49,312 nt of DNA, taken from assembly GCA_022925895.1 (NCBI GenBank), contig JAKSYS010000481.1, positions 1-49,312 of the forward strand, given 5' to 3'. The notes below the pieces were generated by a model. That model was not told the DNA's origin. It saw only the letters and a list, made by a program, of their open reading frames with translations, and searched no databases. The position numbers and the translations under genes are program-made. Within the stretch, counting starts at the first letter, position 1. Each line of letters opens with the position of its first letter. Below are positions 36,055-46,440 of this stretch, piece by piece. The DNA comes from Fragilaria crotonensis. Lineage: Eukaryota > Bacillariophyta > Fragilariophyceae > Fragilariales > Fragilariaceae.

Positions 36055-37596
36055 GGTGTTATACGCGCCGCGGCCGAAGCTACGACCGTTTTGGGAGCCA
36101 CGCTCCGTTATGTCGGACACAACCGACTGGTCGGCCGGCGCACTAGATGTGTTCGTCGTCTCGTTGGAGTTCGGGTTCGCTGCAGATACACTGCTAGTCG
36201 TTCGATTTGTATTGCTCCCTTGGTAACTCTGATCGCCTCTTCCGCGGCCACCACGGCCGCCTTCTCGCAACTGTATGACGTAGGAGCGCATAGATCCTAG
36301 ACGCTCCCATTCATCGGAAGTGAAATTCCGGTGAGGGTCAGTGATGTCGACGTTATTCGCATATGTTCTGCGTTCGTTGCCACGCCCGCGTCCGCGACCG
36401 TCTCGTCCCCGCCCGTTGCTGCGACCACCGCGTTGGCCACTACGACCGCCGCCTTGGCGAGCCCTGCCACGTCCGCCACGCTGATCATTAGATCCCATTG
36501 CGCTGACATATCGGCGTTTGTTGCCCGAGTGGCGGTTGGCATAATCCAACTGGGCTGCGGCATGAATGCTCGAAATTAGCCCAGACAAGAACTCAACGGC
36601 CTTATCGAAGTTGGCGCGATAGTTCTGATAGACGTTGACTTTTGCAGACGTGATACTTGCGTCCGTAGAACGGATACCAAGAAGCATCTTGTCAACCATC
36701 TGCTTCTCGGTTAATTCCTCGCTCTTATCTTTTGACAATACGTGGAAGTTTTCCTTGAGCTTCGTGGCGAATTTCTCAAACGGAAACACCTTTTCGTCCT
36801 TATAATGCAAGCGGAGATCTCTTCCTTAGCTTTTCAACACGTTTGTTTAACTCTCCCGTGCCATCGTAATGCGCAACAAGCGCCAACCATGCATTTCTGC
36901 CATTCGCAGTGCGATCGTAACTTTGAATCCATGTCCAGGCATCGGACTTAATACAAGCCGATTTCAATATCTGGAATACCAGTTTGTTGTCGCGCTTGAA
37001 GTTTTCGCCTTCTAGTGGCATCTGGAAGCGCCTCATCTCATCATCGTCGAGAAACAACTCGTCGGTGTAATCCCATTCGGGCGTACGACATAGTCGATCG
37101 GGACCTTTGCGGCTCCCATGATTGCGCTTAGCTTGTTCACAAAGCCGATCTGCCAGTTGTCCCAACCAGCATCGGTCTGGCACTTGCCAGGGTCAATTAT
37201 GTCGATGTCAACCTTATCAAGGTTATGGTCAGATTCCTTTCTCGCCATTGCTGCCAACATGACTTCTCGAGTCCACATCTCAGGCTGTGCCTGTAGGCCG
37301 CGCTTGTCGTGGTCTTTCACCCAATAGACTAAGGCCTGAAGCCTTTTGATTTGCATCGTTCCAAGGATTACTCTCCCAGTGGCAGATGGCCTCGAGGCCA
37401 TCCGTTTAGCCATCTCCGAAACATCGGAGTCACCGTTCATGGAGGCAAACGCTTCCATGGAGTCGAGTCCCTCAATATTAATAAACGTTTCGCGACTAGC
37501 AGCACTTGCAATACCACAAATGGTAAGTACTTCATGGACAGGGTTTGGTGGTTCGGGTTCAGCAACAGCTGCGACGACAACGGGTTCAGCATCCAT
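36052..37596 (-). CDS. gag: Copia element 1 Gag (apparent frameshifts; RGG-rich C-terminus)
   Basis: The ATG at 37596 opens MDAEPVVVAAVAEPEPPNP. The body is capsid-like (WDYTDELFLDDDEMRRF, DAWTWIQSYDRTANGRNAW). The C-terminus is an RGG/RG-rich basic segment (about 36480-36360) with no CCHC zinc knuckle. Frame breaks lie at 37079-37081 (C run) and twice at about 36820-36835. The segments align with the same order in the Gag of element 2 (IPLAYVVR / VPIDYVVR; KDAWTYV / SDAWTWI), so I read them as one gene. The product should package the RNA; RGG repeats plausibly replace the zinc knuckle in binding it. Confidence 0.8.
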
Positions 37597-38070
37597 CTGC
37601 GTATGAACATCGTTCGAGTTAGCACCTAGGTGTACATTGCGTTTGTCCTCCGGGCCGTACCACTATGGGTAGGTTGTGAGGCGGGTCACATTCCGGTCGG
37701 TACAGGGTGATCAGTCCTGACCTCATCGTGTGGTGCCTCACGGGGCCAACGGCCAATTATAGAACGTGGGCAAACAGTACCGATCGCTGACGCCCGCCAT
37801 GTGGCCAAACAAGTTACGAACAGCGTATATCGAGTACCTCAAGTACGTGTCGAGGAGCAAAGTAAAGCGAGTACCATAAGGTACGTAATGGAGTAAAAGA
37901 TACGCTTCTACGAGTTCCGCTGTAGACCGTGGTATAAATATTTTCGGTAATCGTCGAAAGTGCAACGAATTCGCGAGAAGGTCAAGGTACGAAATTGACA
38001 ATGCCCATGAGAATTGTGCCCGCCGCTTCCGTCGCACTCGTTCGTTCAAGTCCTTTCTTTCGCCCTCCGG

Positions 38071-38086
38071 TTGGGTCTGATAAACC
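38071..38086 (-). other. Putative primer-binding site, element 1
   Basis: The element strand reads GGTTTATCAGACCCAA, similar to the initiator-Met half-tRNA sites of many Copia elements (TGGTATCAGAGCC). The same TTTATCAGACCCA follows the 5' LTR of element 2. Here 11 bases separate it from the end of the LTR segment shared with the 3' copy. Confidence 0.55.
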
Positions 38087-38097
38087 GTTCAAATGTG

Positions 38098-38264
38098 TAC
38101 GTAACGGCCGTCTCTTACCTTGGATAAGACGAGATAAACGATAAAGCAGTAACACGAGAGGCGTACGAAAGTAGTAAACGATAAACTTGTGTCTACGTCT
38201 GCTCAAGTCTCTGGTTACTACCGTACTAGCGGTTTCCGTACCGTATCGTCCGTATTCAAACGGT
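38098..38264 (-). repeat. 5' LTR of Copia element 1
   Basis: Identical to 31610-31776 over 167 bp. It should contain the promoter transcribing leftward through gag. Sequence beyond 38098 (CACATTTGAAC on the element strand) may still belong to the LTR, because the primer site starts only at 38086. Confidence 0.88.
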
Positions 38265-38420
38265 AAGCTCTCACATTCCATCATCAATGTCGTCCGAAAC
38301 GAGCACCTTGAGAATTCAAACGCGCACCACGGTAACCATCACACATGCTGCAGTACTATGCAACGCTACTGTAGTACCTGGTACTCGTAAAATTGTTTAT
38401 CCAAGAAGATCTGACGACAA
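38265..38420. other. 156-bp spacer between two divergent 5' LTRs
   Basis: Genomic remnant between the two Copia insertions. No gene. It contains a GTAC-rich bit (CTGTAGTACCTGGTACTCG) and ends in ACAA, which is repeated just after the 3' LTR of element 2. Confidence 0.6.
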
Positions 38421-38588
38421 TGATTAAAGTGACACGATAAAACTATGATACGTACGGTATGAATTGGGTACAGTGTGCGAGGCACCGTACCGATAATTAC
38501 GATGTGCGACTGAAGTGCGACTGGGTGTTTTACATCGTTTATATTTCGAGATGTCGTTACTTTACCGTCTATCGTACGCTTTTAGTCA
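38421..38588 (+). repeat. 5' LTR of Copia element 2
   Basis: 168 bp, TGATTAAAGTGACACG to CTTTTAGTCA. It is near-identical to 44860-45027, with differences about 10 and 44 bases from the start. It points away from the 5' LTR of element 1. Confidence 0.93.
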
Positions 38589-38604
38589 GTTTATCAGACC
38601 CATC
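38589..38604 (+). other. Putative primer-binding site, element 2
   Basis: GTTTATCAGACCCATC lies directly after the LTR. TATCAGACCCA resembles the TATCAGAGCCA initiator-Met sites of Copia elements and matches the site of element 1. Confidence 0.6.
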
Positions 38605-39094
38605 AACAACTTGTTCGACATCGCCTCGTGCACGCACTGGACGCTTGCGTTTCGTACATATTGCTGTGGGACTTGCCTTCCCGCAATATGAGCATCAATT
38701 GTTGATGTAACATTCAAGAAATCGGCTGTGCGCCTGGGCACGCTTCGAACTGCCTACCACCAGTGACCCATCGCACGCATGATGGCCGTGTGGCCTGGTT
38801 GGTGCCTTCAATGGTGTACCTGACCCTGAATGCATTGGATCGGCGAAACCGACCCACCGGAGGCAACGGGGCGCCATTGCCTCCATACCTGCGCCATCAC
38901 AGGAAGAATTATTTGTCCAAGATTCGTTGTATATTTTTATGTCTTTCTATGACATGATATACTATATATCGATTTCCGGCAGTCACGTTTGTTCAACGGA
39001 CCGTCAGTTACAACCGACACGTTTTTTTATCGAGCGACCGTATTACTCTTTTCGATCTCTTTCGTTTTTTGCTGTTCTGCTTCCTTTTTCTGCC

Positions 39095-40599
39095 ATGAAC
39101 AACGCTGTTATGCGCGGGGTTATGACCCGTATTGGATTTTCCGAGGCCGCTGCTCAGGCCCTTGTCGAGGAACAAGGCATGAACGAACTCGAGGAGATCA
39201 GGCTTTTGAGCGACGATGAAGTCGAGAGCCTTTGCAAGGTTATCCGCCGTCCAGGTGGGACGATCCCGAATCCTGCTGGAGGTCCACCCATTCCAGCCCC
39301 TGGTGTGCAGGTAAACCAGCGTGCCGAAGGACACCTCAAGCTCCTTGCGTTTTATTTGCGACATCAGGAGCGTGTTAGTCGCCCCGTCAATGCACCTGAT
39401 CTTACGCTCGCGACGATCCGCACGGTGCGCGAACTACGTGAGTTCGAGTCCACGTATAAGGACCCCAGTACGGACCTTCCGACCATTAATATCAAAGACT
39501 GGCCAAAGACGATGGAGGCAATCGAGGAATACCTCCGTTCTATCTTGGGAGAACGAAAGATCCCATTGGCCTACGTCGTTCGCAAGAACGAGAACATACC
39601 GGAGGCGGGAGAGGACCCCTCCACGTCTTATCCCACGAAGCAGGATGAGATGATCGCACGGGCACCACATTATTCAATTGATGCGGATGGGCATAAGATT
39701 CCAGATCCTGTCTACCTTGTCAACAGGGAAAAGGTCTGGGAAATTATAGCTTCGATTACTCGCGACAAGGACGCGTGGACTTACGTCAGGCCAGCACAGA
39801 AGCACCGCGACGGTCGCGCCGCTTTTCAGAATCTGTTCACCCATTTTCTTGGGCCTAACAATGTGGACAATATGGCGACGCTTGCTGAAGACAAGCTTAA
39901 GTCAACAGTGTACCACGGCGAACAGCGCCGTTGGGACTTCGAACGGTATGTAAATGTCCACAAGCAGCAACACTCCGTGTTAGAAGGTTTGGTCGAACAC
40001 GGCTACGCTGGGATTGACCCCAGATCCAAGGTTCGATACCTTCTTGACGGTATTAAAACCGACAAGTTTGATGCCGTAAAGACTCGGATTATGTCCGAGG
40101 AACGTTTACGTAACGACTTTGACTCCTGCGTCACCTTGTACCAGGATTATATTCGCCAGACGTCGAAATCGAAGACCGCTGCGAACACGGTCAACATCTC
40201 CGAGTTGAAGACCGGAAAGCGTAAGTTCGAACAGGTTGAGGACAGGTACTACACGAAAGAAGAGTACGCCTCCTGACTCCAGATCAAAAGAAAGAGCTTG
40301 CATCGAAGCGCACGAAGCGCGGCCACAAACCTGGCGACAAAGACAGTAAGGTGGTCAGCAAGGCAAAGACGAAGACGACGAAAGATGTCATTCATAACAT
40401 CAAGAAAGTGGTCAACCGTCAAGTCGCCCAGCTCGCGAAACAGATGAGTAAAACGGCTGTGGATGATGAGACGGCCGATTCCACTAACTCTATTGCATCG
40501 CAGGAGAACTGTAATGGCAAATGTGCCAACGGTGGGAATCGCAGCAACCCTTCGTTGACACGCCAGAAGAAGAGCCAGACATCCGATACGAAGAAGTGA
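39095..40599 (+). CDS. gag: Copia element 2 Gag (one apparent frameshift)
   Basis: The ATG at 39095 opens MNNAVMRGVMTRIGFSEAAA. The capsid-like body includes PLAYVVRKNENIPEAG, KDAWTYVRPAQKHRDGRAAF and RRWDFERYVNVHKQQHSVLE. The frame breaks at about 40272-40276, where one extra C restores SLTPDQKKELASKRTKR and continues to UGA 40597-40599. The tail is very Lys/Arg-rich (KAKTKTTKD, KKVVNRQVAQLAKQM) and has no clear CCHC knuckle or RGG boxes, so RNA binding would rest on basic residues. The product is a structural protein of the retrotransposon particle. Confidence 0.88.
40597..40599 (+). promoter_or_regulatory. In-frame UGA between gag and pol (putative readthrough site), element 2
   Basis: The gag tail ends DTKK-UGA, the next codon is CAC and the pol frame continues (HLLTGVAAVRV). 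The context is again UGA-C. A 7-bp stem GTCCGTT/AACGGAC (40650-40656 with 40671-40677, 14-nt loop) lies 50 nt downstream; its role is speculative. Confidence 0.65.
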
Positions 40600-43500
40600 C
40601 ACTTGCTGACAGGCGTCGCTGCGGTCCGTGTACTTGGATCTCTGGATGTGTCCGTTGCGAACGAGTCCCGAACGGACCTTGACTCGCATGCGGATCAGTG
40701 TGCAGTCGGACGTAACTCGTTACTAGTTCACGATTACGACCGACCTATTAACGTTTCCGGTTTTCACCCTAGCGGCCCCGTGTCTAACAACCTTCGCCAA
40801 GTATCGGCCGCCCTCGCGTACGACGATCCGTACACCGGTGAAACGACAATATTAATTGTCCATCAAGCCATATACGTGCCGGAATTGGAACATAACTTGC
40901 TCTCGACGATGCAAGTCCGTCTGAATGACGTGCTGATAAGCGACACGCCTCGCTTCCTCACCGAAAATGTCACGGACTTGACTCATACGATCGCAATTCC
41001 GACCGATGATCCGGCGGCCCCTTATGTGATTCCTCTTTCTCTTCATGGCGTCACCTCGTTCTTCCCGACTCGGAAACCGACCCCAGAAGAGTACGAGTCA
41101 CTCCCGCATTTGGCCTTGACGAGTGACGAACCCGAGTACGACCCCCATGATTGTACCTACGCCTCGCAAGAGGCCGTTTTTACGCAAATGGTTTTGGACA
41201 CAGGGGACCGGGTTGGAGCATCGCCTCCGTCACGTCGACTTTGCTCCGTGGCCAAAACCCTTTCCCATGCTACCATGCTCGGCACAGGGAAGGACCTGGC
41301 ATCGATTTCGCTCCTCGCGACGACTCCTACGTTGAATGACGGTTCGTTCGGTGCGGAGTTGAACCGTTCGGTTAACGTTTTCAAGAGAACCGCGACCGGT
41401 CGTCAATTTGACCCAGACATGCTGGCACGCAACTGGGGAATCGACAAAGCTACTGCATTTCGAACGGTTAATGCGACTACGCAACGTGGGATACGAACAC
41501 TCCTACACCCGACTCTCGCGACGGTTCCGTACGAACGATCGTCAGCTACGTTATCGGAGACTACCCGTCGACTGTTTTACTGACACCTGCTGTCGAAGAC
41601 AGCATCGAGGCGCAACAACAGGTACGCGCAAATTTTGCGACCGCAGACGGTTGGTGTCGGGCCTATCCGATGAAGTTAAAGTCCGAAGCTCATGAGGGCT
41701 TATCGTTGCTCTTCCAAAGAGAGGTGTTCCTAGCACCATGGTCATGGATGGAGCGCAGGAACAGGTACAGGGGACTTTCCGTAAGAAATGTCGTGAGGCT
41801 GGCGTACATGTGAAACAGACGGAACCACATTCTCCTTGGTCGAACGCTGCCGAAGCCGCAATCCGGGAATTGAAGAGAGGAGTCGGACGCCAGATGGTCC
41901 GCTCTGGTGCCCCGAAACGTCTTTGGGACGACTGCTTGGAACGTGAGGCTTATGTCCGTTCGATGACGGCACACGACATATACAAGCTCAACGGACAGGT
42001 CCCGGAAACAATCGTCAGTGGCGAGACTGCGGACATCTCCCCCTTCGCCCTGTTCGCGTGGTACGAATGGGTGATGTTTAGGGACACATCTGTCTCGTAC
42101 CCCGACGACCCGATGGTCCTTGGTAGGGATCTGGGTCCTGCAATTGATATTGGGCCCGCAATGACTCGCAAGATCCTCAAGGCGAACGGGAAAGTTGTTT
42201 ATCGTTCCACCGTTCGTTCCCTAAATCCCGACGAGTTAGCCGATGAAACTATGAAACGTAAACGCAAGGAATTTACCGACAAGGTGAACTCGGCTTTAGG
42301 GGACGGTTTCAAGTACGAGGATTTTGTGAACGATCCCGAACTTGAGCATCTTGGGACACCGATTTACCAATCGTACGCCGATGAAGACGGCGACGAATTT
42401 CCCCAAATGGCTGAGGCTGATGATGAGCCGTCGGAGCCCGACGCTGATACGTACGATCAGTATGTCGGCGCCAGTGTCAGTCTCCCAATTGGAAATGAAC
42501 TCGTTAACGCCAAGGTTCTTGGGCGAAAACGCATGCTTGACGGCAGCATCAGCGGCAAGGCGAACAAGAACCCTATCCTTGACACAAGGGTCTATGATGT
42601 TCAGTTCCCTGACGGGCAGATCGCGGAATATTCTGCGAATGTGATAGCGCAGAATATGTACGCAATGTGCGACACCGAAGAATCAGTACCTACTACTGTC
42701 TGGTATTGTGGACCACAGGAAGGAAGAAACCGCCCTTGGTCGTGAGGATATGTATATCAAACACGGCTCGAACAAACAGCTCAAAAGGACGACAAAGGGT
42801 TGGAAGCTCTGTGTAGAGTGGAAGGACGGCAGCACCTCGTGGGAGAGACTGGCCGACCTAAAGGAGTCGAATCCCGTGGAACTGGCGGAGTACGCAGTCG
42901 CACGCGGAATTGACACTGAACCGGCGTTCGCTTGGTGGGTACCGTTCACACTGAAGCGACGTAATCGTATAATTGCGGCTGTGAATAGTCGCTACCACAA
43001 ACGCACCCACAAGTTTGGCATCGAAGTGCCAAAGACATGGGACGACTGCGTTCGACTGGATGCCGAAAATGGCAATACGTTATGGCAGGACGCTGTCAGG
43101 AAGGAAATGTCGAAGGTGAGGGTAGCATTCCAGGTTTTGGATGATGACGAATCGCCCCCGCCAACGTTCCAAGAGATCCGTTGCCACTTGGTCTTCGACG
43201 TTAAGATGGAAAATTTCCAACGAAAGGCCAGGCTGGTAGCGGGGGGACACACAACAGAAACGCCCGCGTCGATCACTTACGCAGGTGTTGTATCCCGCGA
43301 ATCTGTAAGGATAGCACTCACATTAGCCGCCCTGAACGACCTTGAGGTCAAGACGGCCGATATCGAGAATGCTTACTTGACGGCTCCTGTTGGAGAAAAG
43401 ATTTGGTGTCGACTTGGCTCGGAGTTCGGCAGTGACTCAGGCAAGAAGGCATTGATAGTCCGTGCTTTGTATGGTTTGAAGTCGGCAGGCGCGTCGTTTC

Positions 43501-44731
43501 GCAATCACCTGGCCGACTGCATGCGGCATCTCGGTTGGACATCGTGTATGGCCGACCCGGATGTGTGGTTGAAGCCGGAAATCCGAGCGCTTGATGGACA
43601 CAAGTACTACGCGTACTGTCTCTTGTATGTCGACGACATACTTGTCGTCCACCACGATGCGTTGCGTTCGCTGAAAGAGATTGACCACTTCTTCAAGACG
43701 AAGGAAGGCTCGATCGGCGACCCTGAGTTTTATCTTGGGGCCAAACTCCGTGGGACGACATTACCCAACGGAGTTCACGCGTGGTCCATGTCGTCCAGCA
43801 AGTACATCCAAGCGGCGGTTGCTAACGTAAAGGCATACCATCGACAGAATTACCCGAACTATCAATGGACCAAACGAACGAGTGGCCCATTTCCGATCAA
43901 TTATGCACCTGAACTGGATACGACGCCAGAACTCAGTGCAAAGGACGCAACGTTTTACCAATCGCAAGTTGGTGTGTTACGTTGGTGTGTTGAACTGGGA
44001 CGGATCGATATAATCACCGAAGTATCCGAACTTGCTTCCTTTTTAGCGTTACCCAGACAAGGGCACTTGGAAGCGGTATTTCATATGTTCAACTATCTGG
44101 AAAAGAAACACAACGCACGCATTGTCTTCGATCCTAGCTACCCGACTGTGGACTTGACGGTGTTCAAGGAATGCGATTGGAAAGCGTTCTATGGGACGTG
44201 AAAGAAGCGATACCGCCCAATGCACCTACTCCAAGAGGAAAGGATGTAGATCTTCGTATGTTCGTTGACTCCGATCACGCAGGTGATAAGAAGACACGAC
44301 GTTCACGAACTGGGTTCCTGATCTACCTCAACATGTCACCTATTACCTGGTACTCGAAGAAACAGGCGACGATTGAGACTAGTGTCTTCGGGGCGGAATT
44401 CGTAGCCATGAAACAGGGAATGGAAGCACTCCGTGGAATACGGTACAAGCTTCGAATGATGGGTGTGGAGTTGGCTGGTCCCTCATATATCTACGGGGAC
44501 AACATGTCAGTCATTCATAATACCCAGCGACCCGAATCGGTTTTAAAGAAGAAATCGAATGCCGTTTGCTACCATGCCGTGCGTGAGGCGGTTGCAATGG
44601 GCGAGTGCCTAACTGGACATGTCTCTACGCATGACAATCCGGCTGACATCTGCACGAAGATAATCCCAGGTGGACAGAAACGCGATCACCTGGTGGGATT
44701 GATCTTATATGACATTACCGATCACAATTGA
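40600..44731 (+). CDS. pol: Copia element 2 Pol (protease-integrase-RT-RNase H), several apparent frameshifts
   Basis: Opens in the gag frame directly after UGA. In order: protease DSHADQC (40681-); integrase with Asp in CFTDT, Asp in VMDGAQEQ and Glu in AAEAAIRELKRG; chromo-like segment (LCVEWKDGSTSWERLADL, about 42805-42860); RT with YVDD (43626-43637); RNase H with FVDSDHAGD and AEFVAMK; ends DITDHN at 44731. The frame changes near 41530, 41583, 41633-41636 (T run), 41725 (G), 42680 (A) and 44193-44195 (G run). Each side aligns with element 1. Whether it is inactive or error-ridden cannot be settled here. Confidence 0.88.
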
Positions 44732-44851
44732 TGACCCCCTCTAAGAGGTTCGCAGGTTACTATGGGTTCCCTTGTTGTTAATTAGAACAACTAAATGTCA
44801 TTGTGAGTCGATCGACGACCTAACGTTCCCATCTAATGCGCTCGTTAGATC

Positions 44852-44859
44852 GAGGGGAC
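44852..44859 (+). other. Polypurine tract of element 2
   Basis: GAGGGGAC abuts the 3' LTR start TGATTAAAG, the expected place for plus-strand priming. Element 1 has a similar GGGGAC at the start of its 3' LTR. Confidence 0.6.
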
Positions 44860-45027
44860 TGATTAAAGGGACACGATAAAACTATGATACGTACGGTATA
44901 AATTGGGTACAGTGTGCGAGGCACCGTACCGATAATTACGATGTGCGACTGAAGTGCGACTGGGTGTTTTACATCGTTTATATTTCGAGATGTCGTTACT
45001 TTACCGTCTATCGTACGCTTTTAGTCA
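44860..45027 (+). repeat. 3' LTR of Copia element 2
   Basis: 168 bp, TG...CA, two differences from the 5' copy. It ends 155 bp before the ATG of the next rhodanese gene, in the same orientation, so LTR promoter activity could reach that gene. Confidence 0.93.
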
Positions 45028-45182
45028 ACAAGGAAGGATCCCAACACATGGGCATTGAGCACATGCCCCTTGTGATCCTCCCTGCGACACACAATTCACA
45101 ATTCCATCGCTCCCTGCTACTAGCTTGCTCGATCTACTACTTCAACTCCGTTCACTCTAGCATTCCTTTTCGTTTCACAAAC

Positions 45183-45563
45183 ATGTCTTCGGAACGCAGA
45201 CCCGGTGTGGCGAGTGCTGCCGAATTGCAAGAGTTTATTGCTGCCGCCGGTGACAAGCTTGTTGTTATCGATACTCGCAATCCAAATTTTGATGTGGAAC
45301 CGGACGACGAGGCGACTGTTGCAGTAGCACCACTTCCCAATCCCGAGACTCGTCCTCGGGCACAGCTACTGACGTTTGATCGTACGACCAATACGTTGCC
45401 CCTGCCAGATGTGGATAAGGATTCCTATATCATTACCCACTGTGGCGCCGGAGGACGGGGAAACGAGGCCAAGAAGTATTTGGAGGAGCATGGGTTCAAG
45501 AATGTCATCAACGGAGGTGGACCGAAGGAGAAGGAGCTTTGGGAGCTATATGGTGACAAATAA
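45183..45563 (+). CDS. Small rhodanese-like sulfurtransferase, copy C
   Basis: 126 residues, collinear with copy B. It starts MSSERRPGVASAAELQEFIA, has the active-site loop HCGAGGRG with Cys87 and ends KELWELYGDK. Intact, no intron. The ATG at 45183 is preceded by TTTCGTTTCACAAAC, the same leader type as the other copies. The 155 bp between the LTR and the ATG retain the pyrimidine-rich leader (GTGATCCTCCCTGCGACAC) seen in copy D and the pseudogene. The Copia element therefore inserted into this gene's 5' region and may have replaced its distal promoter. Cellular location is not evident. Confidence 0.9.
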   Translation: MSSERRPGVASAAELQEFIAAAGDKLVVIDTRNPNFDVEPDDEATVAVAPLPNPETRPRAQLLTFDRTTNTLPLPDVDKDSYIITHCGAGGRGNEAKKYLEEHGFKNVINGGGPKEKELWELYGDK

Positions 45564-46440
45564 GCTATAAAAGTGCGATTTGCAATCTGGAATTCAGCTC
45601 CTGTTGTTTCGACTAGGTTGAGTGTCGTGTTACTCCATCATGGCGCTGTCGTTGTCCTCGTCGAATCTTGGGAGGTGTCGATTCCTGTTGATTGCTGCGG
45701 ATCCTATTACGGTCTACTTGGTGTGAATACAATACATAGGACATCCTTAGAACTCGTAAGAGTACCGAGGCAAAGAGCAGTGCTGTATTTCCAGTGCCTA
45801 TCTCACGCGGAAGGCAAAGGGAAACTCTTTGGTTGCGTCGGTGATGACTTAATGCAGCGCGACGGCGCGACGCGTACTACGAGTACTGGTAATAGGTCTT
45901 GCAGCAGGTGGTGACAACTTTGATACATGTACTCGGAGCGGTGGAAGGTGCAAGATAAGACGCGCCCAAGATACGATCATGATTGCTACAGTATCGAGTA
46001 CATGTATGATATGAGATATGTATATCATAAACCTACGCCAAGCTACAAGTCTACCGTATGGACAATCACTTACCAGTATACTCCGTATACAGTACTCCGG
46101 AATACCGGAGTATGTACATATCTACGGGTAGTACTACTCATCTACTGTGGTACCCGAGTACTTGTACTCATCATCTCATCAGATCGCAAACCCATCGACA
46201 TCATGAAAACGAGAACACTGATGCTTTTGTGGAATACTCCAGTGCATTCAACTCCTCCAACCTGCAACAGAGGCTTGTGATCTTCTCGAGGAAACTGGCA
46301 ATCGGCTATCCAGAATATTGGAAAAAGAGAAAGGATCCTACAATTTGAACATGTTCTTATCATCCTCCCTACGACGCATTATTCCATCTACAGCTGCTCG
46401 TGCTGCGACTTACACTCCGTCTCAAATCTTCCGTTTCAAC
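45564..46440. other. Gap between rhodanese copies C and D
   Basis: The first ~370 bp are the shared rhodanese 3' flank (GCTATAAAAGTGCGATTTGC; GAATCTTGGGAGGTGTCGATTC). 45870-46180 is GTAC/TACTCC-rich, with short palindromes such as CTCCGGAATACCGGAG. 46325-46440 is the leader of copy D. No other gene was seen. Confidence 0.5.

Larger units (their letters stand above)
31610..38264 (-). mobile_element. Copia-type LTR retrotransposon, element 1 (diatom CoDi-like)
   Basis: 6.65 kb, read leftward. The order is 5' LTR (38098-38264), primer site, gag (37596-36052), in-frame UGA, pol (36051-31938) with protease-integrase-RT-RNase H, then 3' LTR (31610-31776). Integrase before RT makes it Copia. The LTR copies are identical over 167 bp, so the insertion is young. 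Even so, the copy carries breaks in gag and one extra base near the end of pol. Target duplications were not identified; the U5 ends of the two LTRs do not match to the primer site. Confidence 0.93.
38421..45027 (+). mobile_element. Copia-type LTR retrotransposon, element 2 (diatom CoDi-like)
   Basis: 6.6 kb. The order is 5' LTR (38421-38588), primer site, gag (39095-40599), in-frame UGA, pol (40600-44731), polypurine tract (44852-44859), 3' LTR (44860-45027). LTRs begin TG and end CA, and differ at 2 of 168 positions. ACAA occurs on both sides (38417-38420 and 45028-45031) as a likely, possibly shortened, target duplication. Pol carries at least six apparent frameshifts, more than element 1. 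Confidence 0.93.

Noticed and set aside
40597-40599. UGA read as selenocysteine in Gag-Pol
   Set aside because: No Cys-type site at that position and no reason for a SECIS element in the retroelement; readthrough with an ordinary amino acid is simpler.
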